From assembly GCA_011053095.1 (NCBI GenBank), contig DRHS01000135.1, positions 1 to 63,444 of the forward strand: a stretch of 63,444 nucleotides of DNA, written 5' to 3'. Origin of the DNA: Bacteroides sp. Lineage in GTDB: Bacteria; Bacteroidota; Bacteroidia; Bacteroidales; SM23-62. The position numbers and the translations under genes are program-made. The notes beneath the pieces were generated by a model. That model was not told where the DNA came from. It was given only the letters and a program-made list of their open reading frames with translations, and ran no database searches. Shown here piece after piece: positions 27,620-36,820 of this stretch; positions within the stretch are counted from its first letter, which is position 1; every line of letters starts with the position of its first letter.

Positions 27620-28423
27620 TTATTTCCAAATCGAGAATCCACCATCAACAACGATATTTTGACCGGTAACATAATCCGATGCGGGTGCCGCAAGATAAAG
27701 TACGGTACCTTTCAGGTCAATTCCGTCCCGGCCCATTCGGCCCATGGGGGTAGCATCGCTGTAGTCCCTGATAAAAGCTTCCGGCTGTCCCCTTTCAAAT
27801 CCCCCGGGCGAAATGCAGTTCACACGAACACCCATGGGGGTAAGGAATCCTGCAAGGTCCATGGTCATACCTATAACACCGGCCTTGGCAGCTGCATAAT
27901 CAATGGGTTGTCCACCCATATCCGAATTGCTGTACATTCTCCTGTCCCTGCCAACCAATCCGGCAATGGAGGCAATATTGATAATGCTACCGGTCCCCCT
28001 TTCAGCCATAATTTTCCCAAAAGCCTGACAACAAAAAAGGACTCCCGTAAGATTGGTATCTATAAGCTGCCTGATATGCTCCGGATCCCTTTCAAAAAGA
28101 GTGGCTGGCGATCCAACATTACCCCCGGCATTATTTACAAGGATATCAACATTTCCCTTCCATTCCCTGATCTTTTCAGCAAAATCCACTACTTTCTGAT
28201 GATTCCTGATATCCAGTCCTCCCGACATAACTTCAACTCCGTATCCCGACCTGAGTTTCCCGGCCGCAACTTCGGCGCTTTCATGAGACCTGGAAGTTAT
28301 CGCAAGATCACATCCTGCTTCCGCCAGGGCTTCCGCCATATCAAAGCCAAGATCCCTTGCCCCACCAATAATAACGGCAACTCTTCCGCTGATGTCATAC
28401 GGTTGAAATCCTTTATCGTTCAT
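27620..28423 (-). CDS. Short-chain dehydrogenase/reductase
   Basis: A 267-residue cytosolic SDR, similar in layout to gluconate 5-dehydrogenase/KduD-type enzymes. I take the start at ATG 28423 (MNDKGFQPYDISG), because the longer frame would run into the divergent gene at 28461. The cofactor motif is GGARDLG, a variant of TGxxxGxG, followed by NNAGGN and the catalytic YAAAK, with Ser in IASIAG upstream. It probably oxidises or reduces a sugar or keto-sugar acid. It is the only minus-strand gene between two plus-strand operons and ends exactly next to the upstream gene. Confidence 0.88.
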   Translation of the reverse strand: MNDKGFQPYDISGRVAVIIGGARDLGFDMAEALAEAGCDLAITSRSHESAEVAAGKLRSGYGVEVMSGGLDIRNHQKVVDFAEKIREWKGNVDILVNNAGGNVGSPATLFERDPEHIRQLIDTNLTGVLFCCQAFGKIMAERGTGSIINIASIAGLVGRDRRMYSNSDMGGQPIDYAAAKAGVIGMTMDLAGFLTPMGVRVNCISPGGFERGQPEAFIRDYSDATPMGRMGRDGIDLKGTVLYLAAPASDYVTGQNIVVDGGFSIWK

Positions 28424-28431
28424 ATCTTTTA

Positions 28432-28439
28432 TAGTTTTG
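28432..28439 (+). promoter_or_regulatory. TAnnTTTG-type -7 element before the sialate operon
   Basis: TAGTTTTG matches the Bacteroidota -7 consensus TAnnTTTG, in the 37-base divergent gap, 21 bases before the ATG at 28461. I see no good TTTG at the -33 distance, so this is a tentative call. Confidence 0.45.
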
Positions 28440-28460
28440 TAAAACCAAGTGTAATATAAC

Positions 28461-30569
28461 ATGAAAAATCATATCTGGATAAGTTTAGTACTGCTGTTTT
28501 TATTGAATTTTGTAAATGCACAAACAGAGATTATCAATGAATCAGATTACCCGGATCAAATCCGGATAGCCTGTATCGGAAACAGCGTAACCTACGGTCA
28601 TGGTTTGGGGGACAGGGAGCAGGATGCCTATCCCTCCCGGCTTCAGGAAATGCTTGGTGAGAAATACATAGTCAGAAATTTTGGGTTCAATGGAGCTACC
28701 ATGCTTAAAAAAGGTCATAAACCTTATTGGGAAAAACCACCCTATCCGGAAGCCCTTGATTTCAAGCCACATATCGTTATTATTCATCTTGGCCTGAACG
28801 ATACGGATCCCAGGAACTGGGCAAACTTCAAAGAAGAGTTTATCCCCGATTACAGGGAGATGATTAATGTTTTTGCAAACATGGAAACGAATCCTTCCCC
28901 AAAGGTCTGGATATGCAAGATGAGCCCCATATTCTCCTGGCACCGTAGATTCAATTCAGGTACAAGGGAAGATTTCTGGGCAATACAGGATGCAATAGAA
29001 GAGATTGCACAGACGGAGCATGTAACCATGATTGACCTTCATACATCTCTGTACTCAAGACCTGACCTTTTCCCGGATGCCATTCACCCAACGGAAGAGG
29101 GGGCAGGAATCATTGCCGAAACTGTGAAATCTTATATTACCGGGGACTTCGGTGGACTTACCCTGCCACCGATCTTTTCCGACCACATGGTTATGCAAAG
29201 GCAGAAACCTGTCAGGATCTTCGGAACTGCTGATGGAGGAGAAGAAATATCACTGAAATTTGCAGGGCATGAAACGACCATCATTAGTGCACCTGATGGA
29301 AGTTGGTCAACAGAATTTGAGGCAATGGAGGCAGGTGGACCCTATGAATTATCAGTTTCTACGGATACCACAATTATCATCAACGATATTCTTATGGGCG
29401 AAGTCTGGGTATGCTCAGGACAATCAAATATGGCCTTTCTTCTGAAGAGAGAAAAACACCAGGAGACGGAAGTCCCAATGGCTGATCATCCGGAAATTCG
29501 CCTGTTTAATTTTAATACCGTCGCCTGGCCGGGTGGAGGCAAGTGGACCATGGAAGAAATGCAAAAAACCAACAGGGGTGAATATTTCATCCAGGGTCCC
29601 TGGCTGAAGTGCAGTCCGGAGACAGCAGCAGAATTTTCAGCTATAGCCTACTATTTTGGAAAGGAACTGAAGGAGAATCTTGGAGTGCCTGTGGGACTAA
29701 TTCATAATGCAGTCGGAGGGTCCAATACGGAATCCTGGATCGACAGGAAAACACTTGAATTCAATCCCGAATTTGTGGATATGCTCGAAGACTGGCTGAA
29801 CAATGATCAGGTACAGGACTGGTGCCGCGGAAGGGCCGCTGAAAATCTTGCAGATTCGGATAATCCAAACCAGCTTCACCCATTCGCTCCCTCCTACCTT
29901 TTTTCAACAGGGATAAACCCACTTGAAAAATTCCCTTTCCGGGGTGTGATCTGGTACCAGGGAGAATCAAACGCCGAAAAAATAAGCCAGCACGAGAAGC
30001 TCTTTACTACCATGGTATCGGATTGGCGTAGGTTCTTTGACGATGAAGAATTGCCATTTTACTACGTTCAACTCTCAAGCCTGAACAGGCCAACCTGGCC
30101 CGAATACAGGGACAGCCAGCGTCGTCTTATGTCGGAGATTCCAAATACTGGTATGGCAGTATGCAGTGATATAGGTCATCCAACAGATGTTCATCCCAAA
30201 AACAAGAAAGATGTGGGACTGAGACTTTCATACTGGGCCCTGGCAAAAGTCTATAATCAGGACCAGATATATTCAGGTCCCCTCTACAACTCAATGCAGA
30301 TACAAAAAAAGAAGATCATCCTGAATTTTGATCATACTGGATCCGGATTATCGACAAGCGGGAATACGGAAATCCTGGGTTTTGAAATTGCCTCGGAAAA
30401 CGGCACATATCAACCGGCAAAAGTCAAAATACAGCAGCATTCCGTTATCCTGACAGGTAAGGGATTGAGAAGTCCAACAAATGCAAGATATGGATGGAAA
30501 CCTTATACTGATGGCAACCTTGTGAACAGCAGGGGACTGCCCGCATCCACATTTTCGACGAAAAAGTAA
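28461..30569 (+). CDS. Two-domain esterase: SGNH hydrolase plus sialate O-acetylesterase
   Basis: A 702-residue secreted protein (signal peptide ends VNAQT, residue 21) with two separate hydrolase domains. Residues about 30-225 are an SGNH/GDSL domain with catalytic Ser in CIGNSVTYG (Ser42), Asn in LGLNDTD and Asp/His in DAIHPTEEG (Asp206, His209). Residues about 233-700 are a sialate O-acetylesterase (SASA-type) domain with Ser in WVCSGQSNM (Ser319), VGGSNTESW, GVIWYQGESNA and an Asp/His pair in DVHPKNK near residue 578. Removing O-acetyl groups from C9 and other positions makes sialic acids accessible to sialidase and lyase. It opens the operon that continues with the lyase gene. Confidence 0.92.
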   Translation: MKNHIWISLVLLFLLNFVNAQTEIINESDYPDQIRIACIGNSVTYGHGLGDREQDAYPSRLQEMLGEKYIVRNFGFNGATMLKKGHKPYWEKPPYPEALDFKPHIVIIHLGLNDTDPRNWANFKEEFIPDYREMINVFANMETNPSPKVWICKMSPIFSWHRRFNSGTREDFWAIQDAIEEIAQTEHVTMIDLHTSLYSRPDLFPDAIHPTEEGAGIIAETVKSYITGDFGGLTLPPIFSDHMVMQRQKPVRIFGTADGGEEISLKFAGHETTIISAPDGSWSTEFEAMEAGGPYELSVSTDTTIIINDILMGEVWVCSGQSNMAFLLKREKHQETEVPMADHPEIRLFNFNTVAWPGGGKWTMEEMQKTNRGEYFIQGPWLKCSPETAAEFSAIAYYFGKELKENLGVPVGLIHNAVGGSNTESWIDRKTLEFNPEFVDMLEDWLNNDQVQDWCRGRAAENLADSDNPNQLHPFAPSYLFSTGINPLEKFPFRGVIWYQGESNAEKISQHEKLFTTMVSDWRRFFDDEELPFYYVQLSSLNRPTWPEYRDSQRRLMSEIPNTGMAVCSDIGHPTDVHPKNKKDVGLRLSYWALAKVYNQDQIYSGPLYNSMQIQKKKIILNFDHTGSGLSTSGNTEILGFEIASENGTYQPAKVKIQQHSVILTGKGLRSPTNARYGWKPYTDGNLVNSRGLPASTFSTKK

Positions 30570-30674
30570 GCCTGAAAATTGTAGCATTTATACAGCCTTC
30601 CGAAACATTCGGTCAGCATCTTTCAGACGGAAAATCGCATTTTTGTATTTGTAAATTACTAACCATTGAGCCTA

Positions 30675-31586
30675 ATGGATAAGATAAAGGGATTTATATC
30701 AGCCCCATTTACCCCTATGCACGAAGATGGCTCTGTAAATCTTCCGAAAATTAAGGAGTTTGCAGACTTTTATGTGCGCAACGGAGTTGACGGGGCTTTT
30801 ATATGTGGTACATCAGGTGAGGGATTTTTGCTCTCCCTGGATGAAAGGAAAAAGGTAGCTGAAAAATGGGTGGAGTCGAGTCCCCCGGATTTCAAACCAA
30901 TTATTCATGTCGGCGGACCAGGTGTCAATGATTGCAAGCTACTTGCAAAGCATGCCTCTGAAATTGGAGCCTATGGAATTGGAACAATTGCTCCCGTATT
31001 CTTTAAGCCAGCCAGGGTTAAAGAGCTGGTCGATTATTGTGCAGCACTTGCATCGGCGGCGCCTGAGCTTCCATTTTATTTTTATCATATGCCAGGATAT
31101 ACCGGTGTGGCCCTTTCCATGGTTGAATTTCTTGAACAATCATATGACAGGATTCCCAATCTTGCCGGGATAAAATATACACATGAAAATTTATATGAGT
31201 TCAATCAATGCATGCTTGTAAGAGATGGGCATTATGACATGCTTCACGGACAGGATGAAACACTACTTGCAGGACTTGCTCTGGGAGCCACCGGAGGTGT
31301 TGGGGGAACATACAATCATATGATGGGGACCTATATTGAATTGAAGGCCGCATTTGACGCAGGAGATTTTAAGACAGCACAAAACCTCCAGGCAAGATCA
31401 CAGGCTTTTATTAATGTCCTTGTCCGCTACAGGGGAAATGTGGTTGGCGGAAAACGAATCATGAAATTCCTGGGACTGGATCTGGGACCCAACAGGATTC
31501 CAATACAGAATATTACCCATGAGGAAGAAACCCAATTGAAGGCAGATCTTGAAGAGATAGGATTCTTCGAATACTGCAACAAATAG
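30675..31586 (+). CDS. nanA: N-acetylneuraminate lyase
   Basis: A 303-residue cytosolic class I aldolase of the DapA/NanA family that cleaves Neu5Ac to ManNAc and pyruvate. I use ATG 30675; an in-frame TTG three codons upstream is less likely. GTSGEG (residues 45-50) binds the carboxylate, Tyr137 lies in YFYHMP, and Lys167 in GIKYTHE forms the Schiff base. The GTSGEG motif and GIKYT separate it from dihydrodipicolinate synthase. It is followed by a NanM-symporter fusion and, two genes on, an N-acylglucosamine 2-epimerase, which together make the functional assignment strong. Confidence 0.95.
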   Translation: MDKIKGFISAPFTPMHEDGSVNLPKIKEFADFYVRNGVDGAFICGTSGEGFLLSLDERKKVAEKWVESSPPDFKPIIHVGGPGVNDCKLLAKHASEIGAYGIGTIAPVFFKPARVKELVDYCAALASAAPELPFYFYHMPGYTGVALSMVEFLEQSYDRIPNLAGIKYTHENLYEFNQCMLVRDGHYDMLHGQDETLLAGLALGATGGVGGTYNHMMGTYIELKAAFDAGDFKTAQNLQARSQAFINVLVRYRGNVVGGKRIMKFLGLDLGPNRIPIQNITHEEETQLKADLEEIGFFEYCNK

Positions 31587-31628
31587 GATACCCTGATTAC
31601 TCAGATATTAATCCCCCAGCCGGATAAA

Positions 31629-34361
31629 ATGATGAAATCTCAAATCTACATAACGCCTAAAAAGCAAATCAAGTTATTCCGGCTTATCCCAGCGCTGATA
31701 ATCTGTTTACTGATTTTCAATCCCGCCGCATCCAAGGAGACTTTTAAAAACCATATTAATTGGAAAGAACTGCCTTCTCTTCCACCTGGCCAGGGTCAGG
31801 ATGTACAACCAGGACTGGCTTCCCCATTTTCGGGTGTTTCTGAAGACATGCTACTGGTTTCCGGTGGTTGCAACTTCCCGGATGATGAAGTCTGGAAAGG
31901 AGGCTTGAAGGCATATTATGACGATGCATTTGCCCTGGAGAAAACCCCGGATGGAGACTTTATCTGGCATTCAGGATTTAAAATACCCCACATGGCTGCA
32001 TACGGAGTATCTGTTACTGTACCCGAGGGTGTAATTTGTATTGGCGGAAACAATAATTCGGAATCCTTCTCTTCAGTATTCCTGATGAAATGGAATCCGG
32101 ATACAAAAGAAATAATTACAGAAAACCTCCCCTCCCTCCCATATACCATGAGCAGGATGGCAGGAGCCCTGGTTGATGAGACGATTTACCTGGTTGGTGG
32201 ACTAACAAACGGGGAACTGGCAAATTCATTTTTAAGTCTTGACCTGTCAAAATGGGGAAACAGTAATTTCAAATGGGAAATACTCGATGATTTTCCAGGT
32301 CCCGCACGCTTGCAGGCGATAGCTATCGGACAGAACGCAGCCGAGGAACAACACCTTTATCTTTTTAGCGGATCATCCTACCCTAAGGACGCGGAGGACC
32401 CATTTGTTCAGTCAGATGGACTCGAATACAATCCAAAAACAGAACAATGGTCACCCATTCCTGAGATTAAGCCCGATGGCGGAAAAGCACTGTCTCTCCA
32501 CGGTGGTTCAGGGGTGGCAATTGGAAAACAGCATATGATTTTCACAGGAGGTGTAAACCGGGAACTCTTTTTTGATGCATGGAAACGTGAGCGCAATATT
32601 GAACTTGCAAGGGAAAGCAACAATACAGAAGAGCTGGAACGATTGCTTCAGGAAAAACATGAGTACTTTCTCATGGAGCCTGATGAGTACAAGTTCAATC
32701 ATGATGTCCTTGCTTATCATACCATAACACAAACCTGGATCAGTGTGGAGGACTACCCCTTTCAACCGCCGGCAGGGGCGCCCATGGTGAATTGGGACAA
32801 AGGGTTCGTGGTCGTAAACGGGGAAATAAAAGCCGGTGTAAGGTCACCTGCAGTGTATTACGGGCAATCAGAGTATTCTCCCAAATTCGGTTTTATCAAC
32901 TGGGCCGTGATCGTTGTTTACCTTCTTTTTATGGTTTTCCTCGGATTCTATTTCATGAGACGGGAAGAAGGGACGGATACATTTTTTAAGGGTGGCCAGA
33001 AAATTCCCTGGTGGGCTGCAGGCATGAGTATTTTCGCCACCATGCTGAGCGCCATCACCTATATGTCCATCCCGGCCAAAACCTATGCCACCAACTGGGC
33101 GTATTATATAATGGCATTGACCATTTTTATCATGGTATTGCCTGTGATAAGATATTACCTCCCCTTCTTCAGAAGGCTGAATGTGACAACAGCATACGAA
33201 TTTCTGGAAAAAAGATTTAACTATGCCACCCGCTTGCTTTCCAGCAGTCTGTTCCAGGTGTTTATGGTTGCCCGTATGGCCCTGGTGCTTTTCCTGCCCT
33301 CCCTCGCATTAACGACTGTTACAGGTATAGATATCTACCTCTGCATTATACTTATGGGGGTTATTACAATTGCATACTGTACTATGGGAGGCGTGGAAGC
33401 AGTGATATGGGGAGATGTAATCCAGGGTTTTGTATTATTGGCTGGTGCAATCCTTGCAGTTATATTTATGATCAGCGGTACCGAAGGTGGCTTGAACAGG
33501 GTTATCGAAATTACCATCGAACATGAAAAAATGAAAATGTTCGATTTTGCGTTTGATCTTTCAAGGGCAACGTTCTGGGTTGTACTGATCGGGGGACTGG
33601 CAAATAACCTGATAACATACAGCAGTGACCAGGCGGTAATACAGCGCTACCTGACAACGAAAAACGAGAAAGAGGCTGCCAAGGGATTGTGGTTTAACGG
33701 TGGTATGAGCATTATCATTTCTATTATCTTCTATTTTATAGGGACCGCATTGTTTGTACTCTATAAAACACAGCCCCAGGAACTGAATATGGCTATGGGC
33801 AATGCGGATTCGATATTCCCTCATTTTATAATGACCAGAATGCCGATGGGGATTGCAGGGTTGATGATTGCCGCAATCTTCGCTGCTACGATGTCGACCG
33901 TTTCATCCAATGTGAATTCGATATCCACCGCATTTACCACGGATATCTATAATCACATGTGGCCGGCATCAAACGATTCCAAGCGGCTCAGGGTGGCAAG
34001 GATCTCAGGGATACTGTCGGGATTTCTTGGAATAGGGCTGGCAATTCTGATGGCCACATGGAATATCTTTAACCTTTTTGACTACTTCAATGTTATTCTT
34101 GGTCTGCTCGTAGGCTCGCTGGGCGGAATATTTGTAATGGCTGTTTTCATCCAGAGGATCAACTCCACCGGGGCAATAACCGGGTACATAGTCAGCTTCA
34201 TAGCTTTGATGCTTATCAGGGCTTACAGTGATGTGTCCTTTCTCCTGTATGGATTCTTCGGAATAACGATCTCTGTAATTACAGGCTACCTTGTAAGCTT
34301 TATTACACCAAAAGAGGGAAAAAACCTTAAAGGATTGACATACAGAACACTCAACGATTAA
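31629..34361 (+). CDS. NanM-like sialate mutarotase fused to a sodium/solute symporter
   Basis: A 910-residue fusion. Residues about 15-38 are a signal or first membrane segment. Residues about 45-405 are a Kelch-type propeller of the cyclically permuted NanM/YjhT family, with repeated VSGGCNFP, CIGGNNNS, LVGGLTNG, LFSGSSYP and FTGGVNRE strands; NanM speeds conversion of alpha- to beta-Neu5Ac. From about residue 418 (FINWAVIVVYLLFMVF) to about 905 lies an SSS-family sodium symporter with roughly 13 hydrophobic segments and FFKGGQKIPWWAAG near its start. The propeller would face the periplasm and hand its product to the transporter. The position after nanA and before the epimerase supports sialic acid import. 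Confidence 0.92.
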   Translation: MMKSQIYITPKKQIKLFRLIPALIICLLIFNPAASKETFKNHINWKELPSLPPGQGQDVQPGLASPFSGVSEDMLLVSGGCNFPDDEVWKGGLKAYYDDAFALEKTPDGDFIWHSGFKIPHMAAYGVSVTVPEGVICIGGNNNSESFSSVFLMKWNPDTKEIITENLPSLPYTMSRMAGALVDETIYLVGGLTNGELANSFLSLDLSKWGNSNFKWEILDDFPGPARLQAIAIGQNAAEEQHLYLFSGSSYPKDAEDPFVQSDGLEYNPKTEQWSPIPEIKPDGGKALSLHGGSGVAIGKQHMIFTGGVNRELFFDAWKRERNIELARESNNTEELERLLQEKHEYFLMEPDEYKFNHDVLAYHTITQTWISVEDYPFQPPAGAPMVNWDKGFVVVNGEIKAGVRSPAVYYGQSEYSPKFGFINWAVIVVYLLFMVFLGFYFMRREEGTDTFFKGGQKIPWWAAGMSIFATMLSAITYMSIPAKTYATNWAYYIMALTIFIMVLPVIRYYLPFFRRLNVTTAYEFLEKRFNYATRLLSSSLFQVFMVARMALVLFLPSLALTTVTGIDIYLCIILMGVITIAYCTMGGVEAVIWGDVIQGFVLLAGAILAVIFMISGTEGGLNRVIEITIEHEKMKMFDFAFDLSRATFWVVLIGGLANNLITYSSDQAVIQRYLTTKNEKEAAKGLWFNGGMSIIISIIFYFIGTALFVLYKTQPQELNMAMGNADSIFPHFIMTRMPMGIAGLMIAAIFAATMSTVSSNVNSISTAFTTDIYNHMWPASNDSKRLRVARISGILSGFLGIGLAILMATWNIFNLFDYFNVILGLLVGSLGGIFVMAVFIQRINSTGAITGYIVSFIALMLIRAYSDVSFLLYGFFGITISVITGYLVSFITPKEGKNLKGLTYRTLND

Positions 34362-34368
34362 CACTCAG

Positions 34369-35511
34369 ATGACACCACGCGAACGCGTAGTAGCCGCAAT
34401 GAACCGGAGGGTACCTGACAGAGTACCAGTTATGTGCCAATTCAGTTTTGGTTTCATGAACCAGCAGTTGAAGGACACTCACATTTCCCCCATGGAGTTC
34501 TGGATGGATGCTGAGAAATATGCTGAGGGACTGATGATCCTGAGGGAAAGATTTAATTTTGATGGTATCCTGGTCTCGATTCACGGTCATTTCGACAACT
34601 GGAAGGAAAAGATTCTGAAACTGGAAAATATTGATGGAATTGAGCTGGCAAGCTTTGAAAAACGGACTGAAAAGTATGTTGATGACGATCTTCCTGTAGG
34701 CAATTATTTCGAACATACCGAAAGGGATATATTCACAGTTGACCCGATGGAGATTCCAACGAAGCTTGATTTTATTGCCGCTTCGAAGAACTGCTACTCT
34801 TACATTGATGCAGAAAATCCATACCGGGTATTTGAAATCCTTGAAATGGAACTTAAAGGGGAATTTTCCCTACATGCTGAAGTTTCATCACCCCTGGATT
34901 ACCTCTTGGATTACCTCGATTACCAAAACGCACTTATGGCTATGGCCATAGACCCGGATAAAGTAAAACTAATCCTGGAAAGATTTACTGAAGGTGTTGT
35001 GGAGATGGCCGGGGGACTGGCTGAGAATTGTGATATTGATGCTATTAAAATTTCTTCCCCCTTTGCCGGCAGCGACTTTATATCTCCCGAATATTACAGG
35101 GAATTTGAACTGCCCTATCTGAAACAAGTTGCAGATATCATTAAAAAGAAAGGGAAATCTGCCTACGTGCATACCTGTGGACATATTAACGACAGGCTTG
35201 AGATAATGAGTGAAGCCGGACTCTCGGGCATCGAATGTCTTGACCCCCCTCCCATTGGTGATGTCGAACTTGAAGATGCTTTTCAAAGGATAGGGGAGAG
35301 CATGTTCATTAAAGGCAATATTGATTCTGTGAACACCCTCCTTGACGGAACTGAAGAACAAATCAAGACAGATGTCAGATCAAGAATAGAAACAGGCATG
35401 AATCAACCGGGATTTATACTTAGCACTGCCTGTTCCATTGCCCCAAAAGTTTCTCTAAAGAAAGTAAGCCTGCTATCTGACCTTGTAAAACAATTTGGTC
35501 AGTATAGCTGA
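34369..35511 (+). CDS. URO-D-fold protein with zinc-type motif (MtaA/MtbA-like methyltransferase candidate)
   Basis: A 380-residue cytosolic URO-D superfamily protein starting MTPRERVVAAMNRR. Near the C-terminus it has HTCGHIND (about residue 267) and, 84 residues after that Cys, STACSIAP. This His-X-Cys-Xn-Cys arrangement is the zinc site of corrinoid-dependent methyltransferases such as MtaA and MtbA. No corrinoid-binding protein or cobalamin gene is in the window. It lies 7 bases after the sialate symporter and 34 bases before the epimerase, inside the operon. A methyl-transfer role on an O-methylated sugar is my inference, not shown. It differs from the member at 26597, which lacks the cysteines. 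Confidence 0.83.
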   Translation: MTPRERVVAAMNRRVPDRVPVMCQFSFGFMNQQLKDTHISPMEFWMDAEKYAEGLMILRERFNFDGILVSIHGHFDNWKEKILKLENIDGIELASFEKRTEKYVDDDLPVGNYFEHTERDIFTVDPMEIPTKLDFIAASKNCYSYIDAENPYRVFEILEMELKGEFSLHAEVSSPLDYLLDYLDYQNALMAMAIDPDKVKLILERFTEGVVEMAGGLAENCDIDAIKISSPFAGSDFISPEYYREFELPYLKQVADIIKKKGKSAYVHTCGHINDRLEIMSEAGLSGIECLDPPPIGDVELEDAFQRIGESMFIKGNIDSVNTLLDGTEEQIKTDVRSRIETGMNQPGFILSTACSIAPKVSLKKVSLLSDLVKQFGQYS

Positions 35512-35545
35512 GTGCTTAATTTTACTTTGAATTATACCCATAGAA

Positions 35546-36727
35546 ATGATACCAGATAATATTGAAGAATACATCCGGATTTACAGGGATGGCTTGCTGA
35601 ATGACACACTTCCCTTTTGGACAAAGCATAGTATCGATTCCGAACATGGGGGATTTATGTTCTGCGTTGACAGGGATGGCTCAAGACTGGATACAGACAA
35701 GGGCATGTGGCAGACCTGCAGGTTCACCTGGATGCTGGCAACATTATACAATACCGTAGAAAAGAGAAAAGAATGGCTGGACCTGGCCCAGCATGGAATA
35801 GACTTTATCAGTAAACATGGATTTGATATTGACGGACGCATGTTCTTTCACCTCACCCGGGAAGGAAAACCCATTCGTAAGCGCAGGTATGTTCATACAG
35901 AAACATTTGGGGCTATAGCTTTTGCTGCCGTCTATAAGGCAACAGGAGAAAAGAAATATGCCGATAAGGCCAGGGAGCTATTTGACCTCATAATCCAAAA
36001 TTTTAACGACCCCTCGCTGAGTGTACCCAAGTTTACCGATACAAGGCCAATGAAGGGACTGACCAATCCCATGATACTGACCGTCACAGCCCAGGAAATG
36101 AGGAACAATCTTGATGATCCTCAGTATACAAAATTCATCGATGATGCCATATCTGAAGTCCGCTCGGATTTTATGAGACCGGAATTCAAAGCTGTACTCG
36201 AGAGTGTCGGTGTGGACGGACAGTTTCAGGACCATTTTGACGGGAGGATGACATGCCCCGGTCACTCAATAGAATCTGCATGGTTTATCCTCAATGAAGC
36301 AAAGCAAAGAGACAATGATGCGGAACTTATAGAAACTGGAACCACCATACTCGACTGGATGTGGGAAGCAGGGTGGGACAAAGAATATGGGGGAATCCTG
36401 TACTTCCGTGATGTTAAAGGACTCCCTGTGCAGGAATACTGGCAGGACATGAAATTCTGGTGGCCGCAGAATGAAACTATAATAGCCACATTGCTGGCTT
36501 ATCAGTTAACAGGTAATCAGAAATATGCGGAATGGCATCAAATGATCCATGACTGGGTCTATAAACATTTCCCCGACCCTGAATACGGCGAATGGTATGG
36601 CTACCTGCATCGTGACGGCCGGATTTCAGTTCCCCTAAAAGGAAACCTATGGAAGGGCCCTTTCCATATCCCCCGGATGCAGCTGTACGCCTGGAAAATC
36701 CTGGAAGAGATAAAAGCCGGTATTTAG
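35546..36727 (+). CDS. N-acylglucosamine 2-epimerase
   Basis: A 393-residue alpha6/alpha6-barrel epimerase of the AGE/RnBP family, expected to convert ManNAc from the lyase into GlcNAc. Typical segments are EHGGFMFCVDRDG, MWQTCRFTWMLA, PGHSIESAW with an active-site His near residue 240, and KFWWPQNETI. It lacks a signal peptide, so it is cytosolic. As last gene of the operon it completes Neu5Ac to ManNAc to GlcNAc without phosphorylation, the route known from Bacteroides; the next step would need a hexosamine kinase, for which the protein at 46642 is a candidate. Confidence 0.92.
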   Translation: MIPDNIEEYIRIYRDGLLNDTLPFWTKHSIDSEHGGFMFCVDRDGSRLDTDKGMWQTCRFTWMLATLYNTVEKRKEWLDLAQHGIDFISKHGFDIDGRMFFHLTREGKPIRKRRYVHTETFGAIAFAAVYKATGEKKYADKARELFDLIIQNFNDPSLSVPKFTDTRPMKGLTNPMILTVTAQEMRNNLDDPQYTKFIDDAISEVRSDFMRPEFKAVLESVGVDGQFQDHFDGRMTCPGHSIESAWFILNEAKQRDNDAELIETGTTILDWMWEAGWDKEYGGILYFRDVKGLPVQEYWQDMKFWWPQNETIIATLLAYQLTGNQKYAEWHQMIHDWVYKHFPDPEYGEWYGYLHRDGRISVPLKGNLWKGPFHIPRMQLYAWKILEEIKAGI

Positions 36728-36820
36728 ATCCCAGATCCTGCACTCGAATCTGGCAGGGTAAATTTAAGCTAAGTAAACTATTTATCGTGTAAACGAGTTG
36801 AATGGGACAAGGGTTCGGTT

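Noticed and set aside
27659..28459. Long plus-strand frame opposite the SDR gene
   Set aside because: It is antisense to a clear SDR and its product has no recognisable motif, with many His, Ser, Arg and Pro residues typical of shadow frames.
28424..28462. Longer start of the SDR gene
   Set aside because: It would overlap the divergent esterase start; the internal ATG 28423 is followed directly by the Rossmann fold.
30600..30612. CCGA/TCGG hairpin between the esterase and nanA as a terminator
   Set aside because: The stem is four base pairs and the flanking sequence is not U-rich; the genes look co-transcribed.
30646..30651. TATTTG before nanA as a promoter
   Set aside because: It lacks the two spacer bases of TAnnTTTG and has no -33 partner, so it is not better than chance in this AT-rich gap.
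34369..35511. HemE (haem biosynthesis) for the URO-D-fold protein
   Set aside because: The operon context is sialic acid use, and the His-X-Cys...Cys pattern belongs to methyltransferase-type members.
36731..36753. Inverted repeat CCAGAT...ATCTGG in the convergent gap, as a terminator
   Set aside because: The arms are only 6 bases with an 11-base loop and no T-run follows.
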